A stretch of DNA of 64,000 nucleotides from Bacillus rubiinfantis (lineage in GTDB: Bacteria; Bacillota; Bacilli; Bacillales; Cytobacillaceae), in the NCBI GenBank assembly GCA_000752035.1, contig CCFE01000011.1:220736-284735 (forward strand). The letters are read 5' to 3'. The notes under the pieces are model-generated. The model did no database searches and was not told the DNA's origin. It saw only the letters and a program-made list of their open reading frames with translations. The position numbers were made by a program, and so were the translations under genes. Within the stretch, counting starts at the first letter, position 1; each line of letters opens with the position of its first letter. Of this stretch, positions 34,144 to 43,983 are shown piece by piece.

Positions 34144-36230
34144 ATAGAGTAGGCGCATGAATTATTCATGCGCCTCTCACAGATCCGTACGTGCGGGTCA
34201 TCGCATACGGCTCCTCCATGATTATCCCCGTTGGGGATGATGTTCATTGTAAATATCCACAAGAGAAACAAGACCTTTCTCTTTATAAAACCATTCATTT
34301 GGAAGGGCTACGTGTACAGGTTCACACTTTGAACTTCGCCATACATACATTCGAAGCTGTGGAAGTTCTCCTTTCCACTTTTTTCTGCGTAACTCCCTAT
34401 GCAGTTTCCTTATTTTCCTCCAACTTCTTAATTGAACAGACCGTAATCTTCTCCTTATCCATTTATCAAACTTAGTCATTAGTGTCTTTGAATGCCAATA
34501 TCCAAAATAATTTCCCCATCCTCTTAAATATGGGTTGAGTCTTTCTTTAATCAGTATCTCAATGTTTACCGTTTGATTTCGCTTTGTTATTTCTTTGACT
34601 TTACTTTTAAATTTCTTTATGGATTTCTCAGAAGGTTTTACCCAATAAGCTTGTTTAAATTCATATCCCAGAAAAACAAAGCTTTCTTTCATATTATTAA
34701 CAATCTTAGTCTTTTCTGGATGAACAGTTAACCCAAGTTGTTCTTCAAGAAATCGAGTTACTGATTTAAGTACTCTTTCAGCACCCTTTTGTGATTTACA
34801 ACAAATAACAAAGTCATCAGCATATCTTGTTATGCGATGCCCTCTCTCTGTCATAAGTTCATCCAACGGATGCAAATATACGTTTGCAAGTAACGGACTG
34901 ATTACACCACCCTGTGGAGTGCCTTTTTCATTTAAGTGGAAACTGCCACCCTCCATAATTCCAGCTTGGAGGAAACTTTCTAGCAGTCCAATGACGCTTC
35001 CATCCACTATTTCTTCTCTAACTAATGACATAAGTTTGTCATGCGGAATTGTATCAAAGTATGATTTTAGGTCTGCATCAATTACATACACATAACCATC
35101 CAGTAAATCCTTTCGGATTTTACCCAGTGCCATATGTGCACTTCGATTTGGTCGAAAGCCAAAACTACAGTCAAGAAATTTAGCTTCAAAAATTGGCTCT
35201 ATTATTCTTCGCACAGAAGCCTGTACAACTCGGTCTCTCACGGTTGGGATACCTAGAGGTCGTTTTGAACCATCAGCCTTTGGAATATATACACGTTTCA
35301 CAGGTCTCGGCTTATATGTCTTTTCTCGTAATTCACGTTGAAGGATTTGTACATTATCCTCCACACCAAATTCAAAAGTCTTAATTGTTACTCCATCTAC
35401 CCCCGCGGCTCCACGATTCCTTTTTACCTCTTTAAAGGCTTCCTCCATGTTTGGCATTGCCCATATTTTATCTATGAGACTATACCATTTCTTCTTTTGC
35501 AGAGTCTTTACTCCCTCACGAAAACCTTGTTTGTCTTCTTTTCCGTTCATGTTCCGTTCTTTCCTTTCAGTCTGATGATTGACTAGCCCAACCTCGGCAA
35601 TATCAACAGATTCCCAAAGTACTACGCCCCATACGGTCTACCCTTCTGTTCGACCCCGATTCTATGGATTTATCCTCTCGGCTTCTATATGGACATGACG
35701 TATTTTAAGATAACTCAGTTTCTCTTCCATGGACAGACGGGCTTCGCATAGAGTCCGTTCCTTTTGGGTTAAGGCTCCTCTCAGTAACTGAGTACTGAGT
35801 CACTTACCTTTGCGACTTTTCCAGTAAGCTTATTCACTACTATCCCCTGTTCTGACTTCTCACCACCCATAGCCTTAACTTGCCAATCACTGACTTGTTT
35901 AAGGTTTACCATAGTATGTATGGAGACGATGAGACCTCCTTGGGTCACTTCATCGAACTTTCCCCTGAATCCAGTCCTCCTAACTAACAGAGCCCTCTTG
36001 TGGCTTTGGACACTCCCTTCTTTTGCAGGGTTATCCGACTCTGCCAGCCAACATGGTTAAATTGTCGCCTGTTCCAGGTTTTGCCTTCAGGTCCTCCGCA
36101 CATTTCCTCACGGCAATGCACTACCTGTCAGCTATACACTTCCGCCACTACGGTGTGTTCGGGACTTTCACCCGTTAGTCCGATGCGCTGCCAAGCGCAC
36201 AAAAGGTGCGTCCTCTAAGTTGAGTCGCAC
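34144..36230 (-). mobile_element. Group II intron with reverse transcriptase
   Basis: A ~2.09-kb element on the minus strand. The 5' boundary is GTGCGAC at 36230, a group II 5' consensus, and the early domain I shows ACGGGTGAAAGTCCC. The 3' part has a domain V-like hairpin, GAGCCGTATGCGATGACCCG followed by CACGTACGGATC, with the catalytic AGC, then a long perfect domain VI stem AGGCGCATGAAT/ATTCATGCGCCT ending CTACTCTAT near 34144. The open reading frame of the maturase sits in domain IV. It is inserted 7 bp after the yvlD stop and 104 bp before the hprK start, in non-coding DNA. The exact 3' end is an inference. Confidence 0.85.
34222..35550 (-). CDS. ltrA: Group II intron reverse transcriptase/maturase
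   Basis: 442-residue LtrA-family protein: RT palm/finger motifs with YGFRP-type [32 protein letters not shown] and the catalytic [12 protein letters not shown], thumb/maturase GIIM region ([20 protein letters not shown]) and a C-terminal basic X domain ([16 protein letters not shown]). No HNH endonuclease domain is seen after it, so retrohoming would depend on other activities or on insertion at replication forks. It would both splice its host intron and reverse-transcribe it. All key motifs look intact. Confidence 0.95.
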   Translation of the reverse strand: MNGKEDKQGFREGVKTLQKKKWYSLIDKIWAMPNMEEAFKEVKRNRGAAGVDGVTIKTFEFGVEDNVQILQRELREKTYKPRPVKRVYIPKADGSKRPLGIPTVRDRVVQASVRRIIEPIFEAKFLDCSFGFRPNRSAHMALGKIRKDLLDGYVYVIDADLKSYFDTIPHDKLMSLVREEIVDGSVIGLLESFLQAGIMEGGSFHLNEKGTPQGGVISPLLANVYLHPLDELMTERGHRITRYADDFVICCKSQKGAERVLKSVTRFLEEQLGLTVHPEKTKIVNNMKESFVFLGYEFKQAYWVKPSEKSIKKFKSKVKEITKRNQTVNIEILIKERLNPYLRGWGNYFGYWHSKTLMTKFDKWIRRRLRSVQLRSWRKIRKLHRELRRKKWKGELPQLRMYVWRSSKCEPVHVALPNEWFYKEKGLVSLVDIYNEHHPQRG

Positions 36231-36236
36231 CTTCCA

Positions 36237-36605
36237 TTATTTTTCTCGTGTTTTACGGGACGGATCAAGGATTGTTTTTTGGATCACTAGATTCACAACT
36301 GACATGAGAATGGCAAAGAATAACGCCATGCCGAAACCATCTATTTCAAAAGCTGTCCCCATGAGATAATCTGTCAGTTCAAGTGTCATCGCATTGATGA
36401 CGAAGAGAAATAACCCCATTGAGAGCACTGTTACTGGTAAGGTAAAAAGAATTAACAGCGGACGGACCAGAACGTTTAAAATTGATAATAATATACTTGC
36501 CTGAATGGCAGCTGCAAATCCCGACAGATAAAAACTCTCATGAAAGTATCCCGCCAAGGCCATAAATAAAACCGCATTTATTAAGCATCCTATGAGCCAT
36601 CTCAT
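36237..36605 (-). CDS. yvlD: Phage-holin-family membrane protein YvlD
   Basis: 122 residues, four hydrophobic helices (LIGCLINAVLFMALAGY, ILLSILNVLVRPLLILFTLP, VLSMGLFLFVINAMTLELTD, GMALFFAILMSVVNLVI). The DUF of the YvlD/holin-like family is recognised by N-V-L-V-R-P-L-type helix 2. Role unknown. Its stop is only 7 bp from the group II intron 5' end; start is 23 bp after yvlB. Confidence 0.88.
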   Translation of the reverse strand: MRWLIGCLINAVLFMALAGYFHESFYLSGFAAAIQASILLSILNVLVRPLLILFTLPVTVLSMGLFLFVINAMTLELTDYLMGTAFEIDGFGMALFFAILMSVVNLVIQKTILDPSRKTREK

Positions 36606-36628
36606 CTATTGATCTCCTAATTTTCACG

Positions 36629-37738
36629 TTACTTGGAAGCTGTTTGCAAGGCAATGGAGCCTGTTTTCGTTTCGGCAGCCATTTTCAACCCATTGCTTCC
36701 AGGCTTCTCGACAGATTGGAAGCGCAGCAGCTTTTGAATCATTTCCGTTTTTTCCTCCAGAATCTCAACTCCTGTAACCTTGAGGTTAAAACCGCCGAGA
36801 TTCGTTTTCCATTCTCCTGAAACCGGCTGGCCCTCAGGTACAAATAATTCAATCGATCCGGAAGTTGTTTTTGCATAGAGCCATTCACAGCGGCTGCCAC
36901 ATACATTGTAGGTAATATTCCCATTAAACGACTGGGCTTCCGTCTTTTTAAAATCACCGTTAAGGCTGATGGAGCCATTAATTGTCTCTGCCTCCACGAC
37001 CTCTAACATACTGTTTTGGACGTTAATCTTGCCGTTCGCAGTTTCAAATTCTGAACGTTTACCGTCAATCCGATCGAGGGCGATTTTTCCGTTGGCTGTC
37101 TTCACTCTTAAATCATCGACGTTTAAATCACTGCCGGATATCGATCCATTGAACAGGCGAATCCGTACCCGCTCATACTGTGCTTTGGGAACATAGATGA
37201 CGGCGTCCAGCTTCATCCATTTTTGCTGGGTGAGAAACTTTAACTTCCTGCCTTCTACTTCAAAAACAACATCTTGCAGGAAATTCTGCCGTGCTTCGTC
37301 CTGATTGTCAACTCTGTACACTTTTGCCTGACATTCCACGCGAACATCCTGCTGATCCCAAGCAACGATTTTTACCGAGCCATTGGCAACATCGATATCA
37401 ATATCCTGTAATTCAACGCCGGCCTGGTGGAAAATATGGGAAATATCAACATATTGTGTAAAATTTAAATCAAGATCAAACTCTTTAATTTTTTTTAGCG
37501 CCGAATCGACAAATTCAAATATTTTCTCTTTTGTCGACTGGACTTTTGAATACACTGGGTCTTCTTTCTTTGTTTCCTCAAACTGGACAACTGTCGATAG
37601 GTCGTTCATGATTTGTTCTTGCTTTTGTTCTGCCGTTTGTGTTTCTTTGTCCAGTTCTTCAATCAATGTTAGGGCCTCATCAACTGATAATTTTCCTTCC
37701 TCGACCAGCTTTAAAATCCGTTTCCGTTCTTCCTTCAT
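36629..37738 (-). CDS. yvlB: DUF4097 (YvlB-like) protein
   Basis: 369 residues. The N-terminal ~45 aa are a SHOCT/DUF-like helical hairpin (ERKRILKLVEEGKLSVDEAL), a charged linker follows, and the rest is beta-helix repeats of the DUF4097 adhesin-like type (for example the LRVKTANGKIALDRIDG, AETINGSISLNGDFKKTEAQ and AKTTSGSIELFVPEG turns). Located upstream of yvlD and downstream of yvlA. B. subtilis orthologs belong to an envelope-stress yvl cluster; the role here is inferred. Confidence 0.85.
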   Translation of the reverse strand: MKEERKRILKLVEEGKLSVDEALTLIEELDKETQTAEQKQEQIMNDLSTVVQFEETKKEDPVYSKVQSTKEKIFEFVDSALKKIKEFDLDLNFTQYVDISHIFHQAGVELQDIDIDVANGSVKIVAWDQQDVRVECQAKVYRVDNQDEARQNFLQDVVFEVEGRKLKFLTQQKWMKLDAVIYVPKAQYERVRIRLFNGSISGSDLNVDDLRVKTANGKIALDRIDGKRSEFETANGKINVQNSMLEVVEAETINGSISLNGDFKKTEAQSFNGNITYNVCGSRCEWLYAKTTSGSIELFVPEGQPVSGEWKTNLGGFNLKVTGVEILEEKTEMIQKLLRFQSVEKPGSNGLKMAAETKTGSIALQTASK

Positions 37739-37779
37739 TCTATTTCACCCCGCCCGTTAATTATTATTCCTTCTTTATC

Positions 37780-38094
37780 TTATTCGGTTACTAATACCTT
37801 AATCCCTTTAATAATGTTCCAAATGACCATAATCAGCCAAACAAGTCCCGTTACGACAATGCTGACAACCGTCATGACCGGCATCTGCTCCTGAATATTA
37901 ATAGCATCTGAGATAATCGCAAAAATCATGAAGATCATCGGTATGATGGGGATTAAATGTGACAGGAATGCTTTTTTTGCATGCTGCTTTGTAACACCAT
38001 CACCACTAGCCAGCCAAACAACGAATGGAAAAATAAATCCGGCAAAAAATATACTAAAATAACACAAACTCGAAAGCACCTTGCGAGTCTCCAT
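37780..38094 (-). CDS. yvlA: DUF4870 membrane protein (YvlA-like)
   Basis: About 104 residues; three membrane helices (LCYFSIFFAGFIFPFVVWLA, FLSHLIPIIPMIFMIFAII, VVSIVVTGLVWLIMVIWNI). The start METRKVL at 38094 is preferred, with GAGGTG upstream; in-frame ATG/GTG codons at 38103/38106 sit inside the ribosome site. Same order yvlA-yvlB-yvlD as in Bacillus. Function unknown. Confidence 0.8.
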   Translation of the reverse strand: METRKVLSSLCYFSIFFAGFIFPFVVWLASGDGVTKQHAKKAFLSHLIPIIPMIFMIFAIISDAINIQEQMPVMTVVSIVVTGLVWLIMVIWNIIKGIKVLVTE

Positions 38095-38197
38095 CTCGTC
38101 CATCACCTCTATCCTATATGTACGTTTGGAGTGACGGAAAGTTTCGTACTTTTTGATTAAGGTTCCCGGAAATATCCAATTAGACCCGGATTAGTTA

Positions 38198-38296
38198 AGT
38201 GAAATCTTGTTCTCTCGCGTCTTTTACTCACTTAGAGCCTTCTACTTAAGCGAAATTTTCATTGCCTCTGCCTTACGCTCACTTAGAGCCATTCTA
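38198..38296. repeat. Two ~50-bp imperfect direct repeats
   Basis: Units 38198-38247 and 38248-38296 share AAGNGAAAT at the start and CTCACTTAGAGCC with TTCTAC at the end. They lie between yvlA and the uvrA terminator. No coding capacity. Confidence 0.6.
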
Positions 38297-38299
38297 CCT

Positions 38300-38343
38300 A
38301 AAAAGAGCTGAAACCCGCCGCTAACAGTGTTTCAGCTCTTTTT
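38300..38343 (-). terminator. Intrinsic terminator of uvrA
   Basis: Perfect arms AAAAAGAGCTGAAAC and GTTTCAGCTCTTTTT, on the minus strand directly after the uvrA stop. Confidence 0.9.
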
Positions 38344-38348
38344 ATGAT

Positions 38349-41222
38349 TTATGCTTTTAACGTACTTTGTTCTTCAATTTGCTGCTGCATCCGTAATCTA
38401 TCGCGTTCAAGAATCGGCTTTAGATATTTACCTGTATAGGACTCAGGGATTTCAGCAACCTTTTCCGGAGTCCCGACCGCAACAATCGTGCCGCCTTTGT
38501 CCCCGCCTTCAGGTCCCAGATCAATAAGATAGTCTGCCGCCTTGATAACATCCAAATTATGTTCAATCACTAAGACGGTATCACCGTTTTCCACCAACCG
38601 CTGCAAGACAATGAGCAAACGCGAGATATCATCAACATGCAGTCCCGTCGTCGGTTCGTCTAAAATATAGAAGGAACGGCCATTTGAGCGGCGATGCAGC
38701 TCTGATGCCAGCTTCACGCGCTGGGCCTCTCCGCCTGAGAGCGTCGTGGCCGGCTGTCCTAGCTTGACATAACCCAAACCAACATCATAAATCGTCTGCA
38801 GTTTGCGGCTGATTTTTGGAATGTTTTCGAAAAATCCCAACGCATCTTCAACCGTCATATCGAGGATATCAGCAATGTTTTTCCCTTTATACTTTACTTC
38901 GAGCGTCTCGCGGTTATAGCGTTTGCCATGACATACTTCACAAGGGACATAAACATCCGGCAAAAAGTGCATTTCAATTTTTATAATTCCATCACCACGG
39001 CAGGCTTCGCAGCGGCCGCCTTTCACATTGAAACTGAAGCGGCCCTTTTTGTAGCCGCGTACTTTTGCTTCATTCGTAGCGGCAAACACATCGCGAATAT
39101 CATCGAATACTCCCGTATAGGTCGCTGGATTTGATCGTGGTGTTCGGCCAATTGGCGACTGATCAATGTCGATTACTTTTTCAAGATAATCGATTCCATT
39201 AATGCTCTTATGCTGACCCGGCTTTGTTTTCGCCCGATTCAGCTTTTGCGCTAGCGATTTTAAGAGGATTTCGTTCACAAGCGTACTCTTGCCCGAACCA
39301 GAGACACCTGTAACGGCAATAAACATCCCCAATGGAATTTTTACATTGATATTTCTTAAGTTATTTTCAGCAGCACCTTTAATTTCAATATAACGGTCAT
39401 CCGGTTTCCGGCGCTCTAGCGGCAGGGGAATGAACTTTTTCCCTGACAAGTATTTTCCGGTTAACGAATTTGGATCCGCCATTACCTCCGCTGGTGTTCC
39501 GGCAGAGACCACTTCCCCGCCATGTACACCGGCCCCTGGACCGATATCAATTAAATAGTCAGCCGCCAGCATTGTATCTTCATCATGCTCGACGACAATC
39601 AAGGTATTGCCGATATCGCGCATATTTTTCAGTGTGCCAATCAAGCGATCATTATCACGCTGGTGCAGGCCGATAGATGGCTCATCTAAGATATAGAGTA
39701 CCCCGGTAAGCCGCGAACCAATCTGTGTCGCCAGCCGAATCCTTTGCGCCTCACCACCCGATAATGTACCTGCCGTCCGGCTCAGTGTTAAATAATCAAG
39801 CCCGACATTAACCAAGAATCCCAGCCGTTCATGTATTTCCCGTAGTATTAAACGGGCAATTTGGGTTTCTTTTTCCGAAAGCTGCAGGTTAGCAAAAAAA
39901 TCATTGGCTTCTTGGATAGACAGATCAGTCACTTGAGAAATATGACGTCCATTAATGAGGACAGCAAGGCTTTCTTTCTTCAACCGGTGCCCCTTACAAG
40001 TTGGGCAGTGCTGTTCTGCCATATATTTTTCCATTTGTTCGCGAATATAGTCAGAGCTTGTTTCTTTGAACCGGCGTTCAACATTATGAATGACACCTTC
40101 AAATTCAACATAGCCTTCACGAATCTGGCCGAAGTCATTCTCATAACGGAAGTAAATCTTCTCGCCATTGGAACCGTAGAGGACTTTTTCCAGCAAGTGT
40201 TCGGGGATATCTTTCACAGGTATATCCATGTCAATCCCATAGTGATTGCAAACTGCTTCTAACAGCTGCGGATAATATTGGGAACTGGTCGGCTCCCATG
40301 GGGCAATCGCGTGCTGTTTAAGTGTCAAATCCTTATTCGGGATCACTAAATCGACATCCACTTCCAGCTTCGAACCCAGGCCATCGCAATCAGGACAAGC
40401 TCCAAACGGACTGTTAAAAGAAAACATTCTTGGTTCCAATTCGCCGATGGAAAAACCGCAGATGGGACAGGCATGGTTTTCGCTAAACATCAGTTCTTCA
40501 TCGCCGATAACGTCGACGATTACTTTGCCTTCCCCTAGACCAAGAGCTGTTTCCAAGGAATCAGCTACACGGGCTGCAATGCCCTCCTTCACGACAATTC
40601 GGTCGACAACGACTTCAATTGAATGCTTCTTATTTTTCTCTAGTTCGATGTCATCACTAAGGTCAAGCATTTCACCGTCAACGCGCACGCGGACAAAGCC
40701 TTGCTTTTTAATATCTTCGAGCACTTTGACATGCATACCTTTTCTGCCTGAAACTATCGGGGCAAGAATCTGCATCTTCGTGCGTTCTGGATATCCAAGA
40801 ATCCGGTCGACCATCTGCTCAATCGTTTGGGATGAGATCTCGATATGGTGATTTGGACAGGTCGGATGTCCAATTCTGGCAAAAAGCAGCCGCAAATAGT
40901 CATAGATTTCAGTTACCGTTCCGACAGTTGAGCGCGGATTGCGGCTTGTTGTTTTTTGGTCAATTGATATCGCCGGTGACAGCCCTTCAATTGTATCGAC
41001 GTCTGGCTTGTCCATTTGCCCTAAAAACTGCCGGGCATAGGCGGACAGCGACTCCACATATCGGCGCTGGCCCTCAGCATAAATCGTATCAAACGCAAGC
41101 GAGGACTTTCCCGACCCGGAAAGTCCTGTTAATACAACAAGCTGATCTCTCGGAATGGTGACATCGATATTTTTTAAATTATGGGCCCTGGCGCCTTTAA
41201 TAATTAAGTTTTCCATCGCCAT
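38349..41222 (-). CDS. uvrA: Excinuclease ABC subunit UvrA
   Basis: Damage-scanning ABC ATPase of nucleotide excision repair; hands damaged DNA to UvrB. The 957-residue length matches B. subtilis. Two ABC modules are visible: Walker [10 protein letters not shown] (N) and GVSGSGKST (C); two signature/Walker B pairs ([27 protein letters not shown] and [26 protein letters not shown]); and Cys clusters ([32 protein letters not shown]) for Zn. The start at 41222 has AAGGA upstream; the track frame begins 30 bases earlier. Confidence 0.98.
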   Translation of the reverse strand: MAMENLIIKGARAHNLKNIDVTIPRDQLVVLTGLSGSGKSSLAFDTIYAEGQRRYVESLSAYARQFLGQMDKPDVDTIEGLSPAISIDQKTTSRNPRSTVGTVTEIYDYLRLLFARIGHPTCPNHHIEISSQTIEQMVDRILGYPERTKMQILAPIVSGRKGMHVKVLEDIKKQGFVRVRVDGEMLDLSDDIELEKNKKHSIEVVVDRIVVKEGIAARVADSLETALGLGEGKVIVDVIGDEELMFSENHACPICGFSIGELEPRMFSFNSPFGACPDCDGLGSKLEVDVDLVIPNKDLTLKQHAIAPWEPTSSQYYPQLLEAVCNHYGIDMDIPVKDIPEHLLEKVLYGSNGEKIYFRYENDFGQIREGYVEFEGVIHNVERRFKETSSDYIREQMEKYMAEQHCPTCKGHRLKKESLAVLINGRHISQVTDLSIQEANDFFANLQLSEKETQIARLILREIHERLGFLVNVGLDYLTLSRTAGTLSGGEAQRIRLATQIGSRLTGVLYILDEPSIGLHQRDNDRLIGTLKNMRDIGNTLIVVEHDEDTMLAADYLIDIGPGAGVHGGEVVSAGTPAEVMADPNSLTGKYLSGKKFIPLPLERRKPDDRYIEIKGAAENNLRNINVKIPLGMFIAVTGVSGSGKSTLVNEILLKSLAQKLNRAKTKPGQHKSINGIDYLEKVIDIDQSPIGRTPRSNPATYTGVFDDIRDVFAATNEAKVRGYKKGRFSFNVKGGRCEACRGDGIIKIEMHFLPDVYVPCEVCHGKRYNRETLEVKYKGKNIADILDMTVEDALGFFENIPKISRKLQTIYDVGLGYVKLGQPATTLSGGEAQRVKLASELHRRSNGRSFYILDEPTTGLHVDDISRLLIVLQRLVENGDTVLVIEHNLDVIKAADYLIDLGPEGGDKGGTIVAVGTPEKVAEIPESYTGKYLKPILERDRLRMQQQIEEQSTLKA

Positions 41223-41295
41223 GAGTACGTCATCCTTCCACTTTAAGTTCAAAAATTTATGGCCACCGCAATTTGATTTGGCGGCTTTGATCGAG

Positions 41296-41371
41296 TTATC
41301 AGCGATAATTCAGATTTATCGGCGATTCTCAACAGGTTATCGGCGATAATTCAGATTTATCGGCGATTCTC
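41296..41371. repeat. 41-bp tandem repeat between uvrA and uvrB
   Basis: Two units of GTTATCRGCGATAATTCAGA plus TTTATCGGCGATTCTCAACA; a third fragment TATATCGACGG follows. The TATCGGCGA motif occurs about four times. No coding potential; location is the 172-bp uvrB-uvrA spacer. Confidence 0.7.
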
Positions 41372-41394
41372 ATTTATATATCGACGGGACGTGA

Positions 41395-43371
41395 TTAATC
41401 CGCCTTTAATTCTACTATTAAGTCACGCAGCTCGGCGGCGCGTTCGAAGTCGAGCGCTTTGGCGGCAGCTTTCATCTCTTTTTCCATATCGGCAATTAAT
41501 TTATCTTTTTCTTTCTTTGTCAGCTTAGCGAATGAGGCCGCCGGTTTGTATTCTTCAGTCTCCTCTGCCGCATGCGTGGCCCGAATGACATCGCGAATAT
41601 CCTTTTGAATCGTTTGTGGAGTAATCCCATGTTTCCGATTATATTCCTCCTGAATAGAGCGGCGCCGCTTCGTCTCGCTAATTGCCTTTTCCATTGAATC
41701 TGTAATCCGGTCGGCGTACATGATTACCATTCCATTGGCATTCCGGGCAGCACGGCCAATTGTCTGAATCAGCGAGCGTTCGGAGCGGAGAAACCCTTCC
41801 TTATCAGCATCAAGGATGGTAACTAATGAGACCTCTGGGATATCAAGTCCCTCCCTTAACAGGTTAATGCCGACCAGCACGTCATAGGTGCCAAGCCGCA
41901 GTTCACGAATGATCTCAATTCGCTCTAAGGTTTTGACCTCTGAATGCAAATACTGCACCTTTATGCCGATTTCCTTTAAATAATCCGTTAAGTCTTCGGA
42001 CATTTTCTTTGTTAACGTGGTCACAAGAACACGTTCATTTCGCTTCACCCGATCTTGGATTTCACCAATAAGATCGTCAATCTGTCCCTCAATTGGGCGC
42101 ACCTCAATCACTGGGTCAAGCAGCCCGGTAGGCCGGATAATTTGCTCGACCATTGTCGGCGTGTGTTCCAGTTCATAAGGTCCTGGTGTAGCCGAAACAA
42201 AGACGATATTATGGATATGTTTTTCAAATTCATCAAACATTAATGGCCGATTGTCTAACGCTGATGGCAGGCGGAAGCCGTGTTCAACGAGCACTTGCTT
42301 CCGCGCTCTGTCACCATTAAACATCCCGCGAATTTGCGGTAGGGTCACATGCGACTCATCGATGACGATAAGAAAATCTTCAGGAAAAAAGTCGATCAGC
42401 GTATAAGGAGTCGAGCCCGCGGGCCGTAATGTTAAATGGCGTGAATAGTTTTCAATCCCGGAACAGAAGCCCATCTCCCGCATCATTTCTAAGTCATAAC
42501 GGGTGCGCTGTTCAAGCCGCTGCGCCTCAAGCAGTTTATCCTGCTCGCGAAGTTCAATGAGACGTTCTTCCAGTTCTTTTTCAATATTTTCAATTGCCTG
42601 GCGCATTTTTTCCTCTCTGGTAACGAAGTGAGATGCCGGGAAGATGGCCACATGCTCGCGTTCACCGATAATTTCCCCGGTCAGGGCATCGACTTCGCGG
42701 ATGCGGTCAATTTCATCACCGAAAAATTCAACCCGAATACAGTGTTCATCACGTGACACTGGGAAAATTTCCACAACATCGCCGCGCACACGAAAGGTTC
42801 CTCGCTTAAAATCAATATCATTTCGCTCATATTGGATATCAACGAGGCGATGAAGTAAACCATTGCGCTCAATTTCCATACCTGTCCTTAATGACAGTAC
42901 CATCTCACGGTATTCTTCTGGCGAACCGAGGCCATAGATGCAAGAAACACTGGCGATAATAATGACATCTTTCCGCTCTAACAAAGATGAGGTCGCTGAG
43001 TGGCGCAGTTTATCAATTTCATCGTTAATGCTGGCGTCTTTTTCAATAAATGTATCTGTCTGCGGCACGTAGGCTTCCGGCTGATAATAGTCATAATAGC
43101 TGACAAAATACTCTACTGCATTGTTTGGAAAAAATTCCCTAAACTCACTGTACAGTTGTCCTGCCAGCGTTTTATTATGAGCAATCACAAGCGTTGGTTT
43201 ATTCACTTCTTTAATGACGTTGGAAATCGTAAATGTCTTGCCCGTCCCTGTAGCCCCTAAAAGCGTTTGATAACGCTTGTTCTGGTGGATGCCCTGAACT
43301 AATTGTTTGATAGCTTCCGGCTGGTCACCTTGGGGTGAATACTTTGACACTAATTCAAATTGGTTCTCCAC
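41395..43371 (-). CDS. uvrB: Excinuclease ABC subunit UvrB
   Basis: Helicase-like damage verifier that binds UvrA then recruits UvrC. Walker [13 protein letters not shown] near residue 40, the DNA-clamping beta-hairpin [20 protein letters not shown], helicase motifs DESH and [12 protein letters not shown], and the C-terminal UVR motif ([17 protein letters not shown]). Start is the GTG at 43371 because GGGAGGAAC sits 5-8 nt upstream; 658 aa. The track frame to 43449 adds 26 unsupported residues. Confidence 0.97.
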   Translation of the reverse strand: MENQFELVSKYSPQGDQPEAIKQLVQGIHQNKRYQTLLGATGTGKTFTISNVIKEVNKPTLVIAHNKTLAGQLYSEFREFFPNNAVEYFVSYYDYYQPEAYVPQTDTFIEKDASINDEIDKLRHSATSSLLERKDVIIIASVSCIYGLGSPEEYREMVLSLRTGMEIERNGLLHRLVDIQYERNDIDFKRGTFRVRGDVVEIFPVSRDEHCIRVEFFGDEIDRIREVDALTGEIIGEREHVAIFPASHFVTREEKMRQAIENIEKELEERLIELREQDKLLEAQRLEQRTRYDLEMMREMGFCSGIENYSRHLTLRPAGSTPYTLIDFFPEDFLIVIDESHVTLPQIRGMFNGDRARKQVLVEHGFRLPSALDNRPLMFDEFEKHIHNIVFVSATPGPYELEHTPTMVEQIIRPTGLLDPVIEVRPIEGQIDDLIGEIQDRVKRNERVLVTTLTKKMSEDLTDYLKEIGIKVQYLHSEVKTLERIEIIRELRLGTYDVLVGINLLREGLDIPEVSLVTILDADKEGFLRSERSLIQTIGRAARNANGMVIMYADRITDSMEKAISETKRRRSIQEEYNRKHGITPQTIQKDIRDVIRATHAAEETEEYKPAASFAKLTKKEKDKLIADMEKEMKAAAKALDFERAAELRDLIVELKAD

Positions 43372-43445
43372 AAAAAGTTCCTCCCAATATAAATTCCCTG
43401 TCTGCCTTGCATGCGTGTTTTTCAAAGAGATAGTCACGAAGTAAT

Positions 43446-43475
43446 TCAATATTCATATTCTACCACATTACAATA
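43446..43475 (-). promoter_or_regulatory. Probable extended -10 promoter of uvrB
   Basis: Minus strand TGTGGTAGAAT gives an extended -10 (TG-N-TAGAAT) upstream of the uvrB start; the -35 match is poor (GGTTTG or TTGGTT). Confidence 0.5.
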
Positions 43476-43494
43476 GAAACAAACCAATAATAGG

Positions 43495-43508
43495 CGAACT
43501 AATATTCG
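43495..43508 (-). promoter_or_regulatory. LexA (DinR) SOS box upstream of uvrB
   Basis: CGAACTAATATTCG, against the Bacillus LexA consensus CGAAC-N4-GTTCG, differs only at one base of the right half (A for G). It places uvrBA under SOS control as in B. subtilis. Confidence 0.8.
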
Positions 43509-43541
43509 TTTTTTTCAAAAACTGCCGCTCTTTTTCATGCG

Positions 43542-43571
43542 AAAAAAGTCTGTCCCATTTGGAACAGACTT
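43542..43571 (-). terminator. Intrinsic terminator of csbA
   Basis: Arms AAGTCTGT and ACAGACTT, with six T on the minus strand; directly after csbA. Confidence 0.82.
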
Positions 43572-43576
43572 CAGCT

Positions 43577-43822
43577 CTACTCATCTTTTTTTACTACCCG
43601 CGCAGGCTTCATTTTTGCAGCCAGCCAAAAGCCGACGGTTAAAGAAAAGGCATCAACTACAATCAATAGAAAAGTATTCGTATAGCCCTTATATACGGAA
43701 GCAGCAATCAATGCAACGGTTAACACAAGCCCAATTACCCTGTTATAGGTAACCCGGGTAAACAATAGGACAAGCAGCCCCGGTAAAATAAGTCCAGATA
43801 AAAATCGTATCACGCTTATCAA
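43577..43822 (-). CDS. csbA: CsbA-family membrane protein
   Basis: 81-residue protein with two-three hydrophobic segments (FLSGLILPGLLVLLFTRV and the LVLTVALIAASVYKGY helix). The start is the TTG at 43822, with GAGGTG 7 nt upstream; an earlier ATG has no site. The B. subtilis csbA next to uvrB is SigB-controlled; I do not see a GTTTAA/GGGTAT SigB promoter here. Role unknown. Confidence 0.85.
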   Translation of the reverse strand: MISVIRFLSGLILPGLLVLLFTRVTYNRVIGLVLTVALIAASVYKGYTNTFLLIVVDAFSLTVGFWLAAKMKPARVVKKDE

Positions 43823-43983
43823 ATGAGTACACCTCATTTTCATCATCTTAATGCATTTATTCTAGAAAGTTATCAAGGAAAATGCAACAAATAACGCCTG
43901 AAATTTCGGGTTTTTGGCAGTTCATTTTAAATATTGCCAGGTTAACACGTCAACATGGAATATGCATGATAGATTTTATTCTA

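Noticed and set aside
34041..34298. N-terminal extension of hprK
   Set aside because: It runs into intron domain V/VI sequence and lacks a ribosome site; the TTG at 34040 with AAGGAGG gives the family length.
43823..43900. SigB promoter of csbA
   Set aside because: No GTTTAA/GGGTAT pair at suitable spacing was found upstream.
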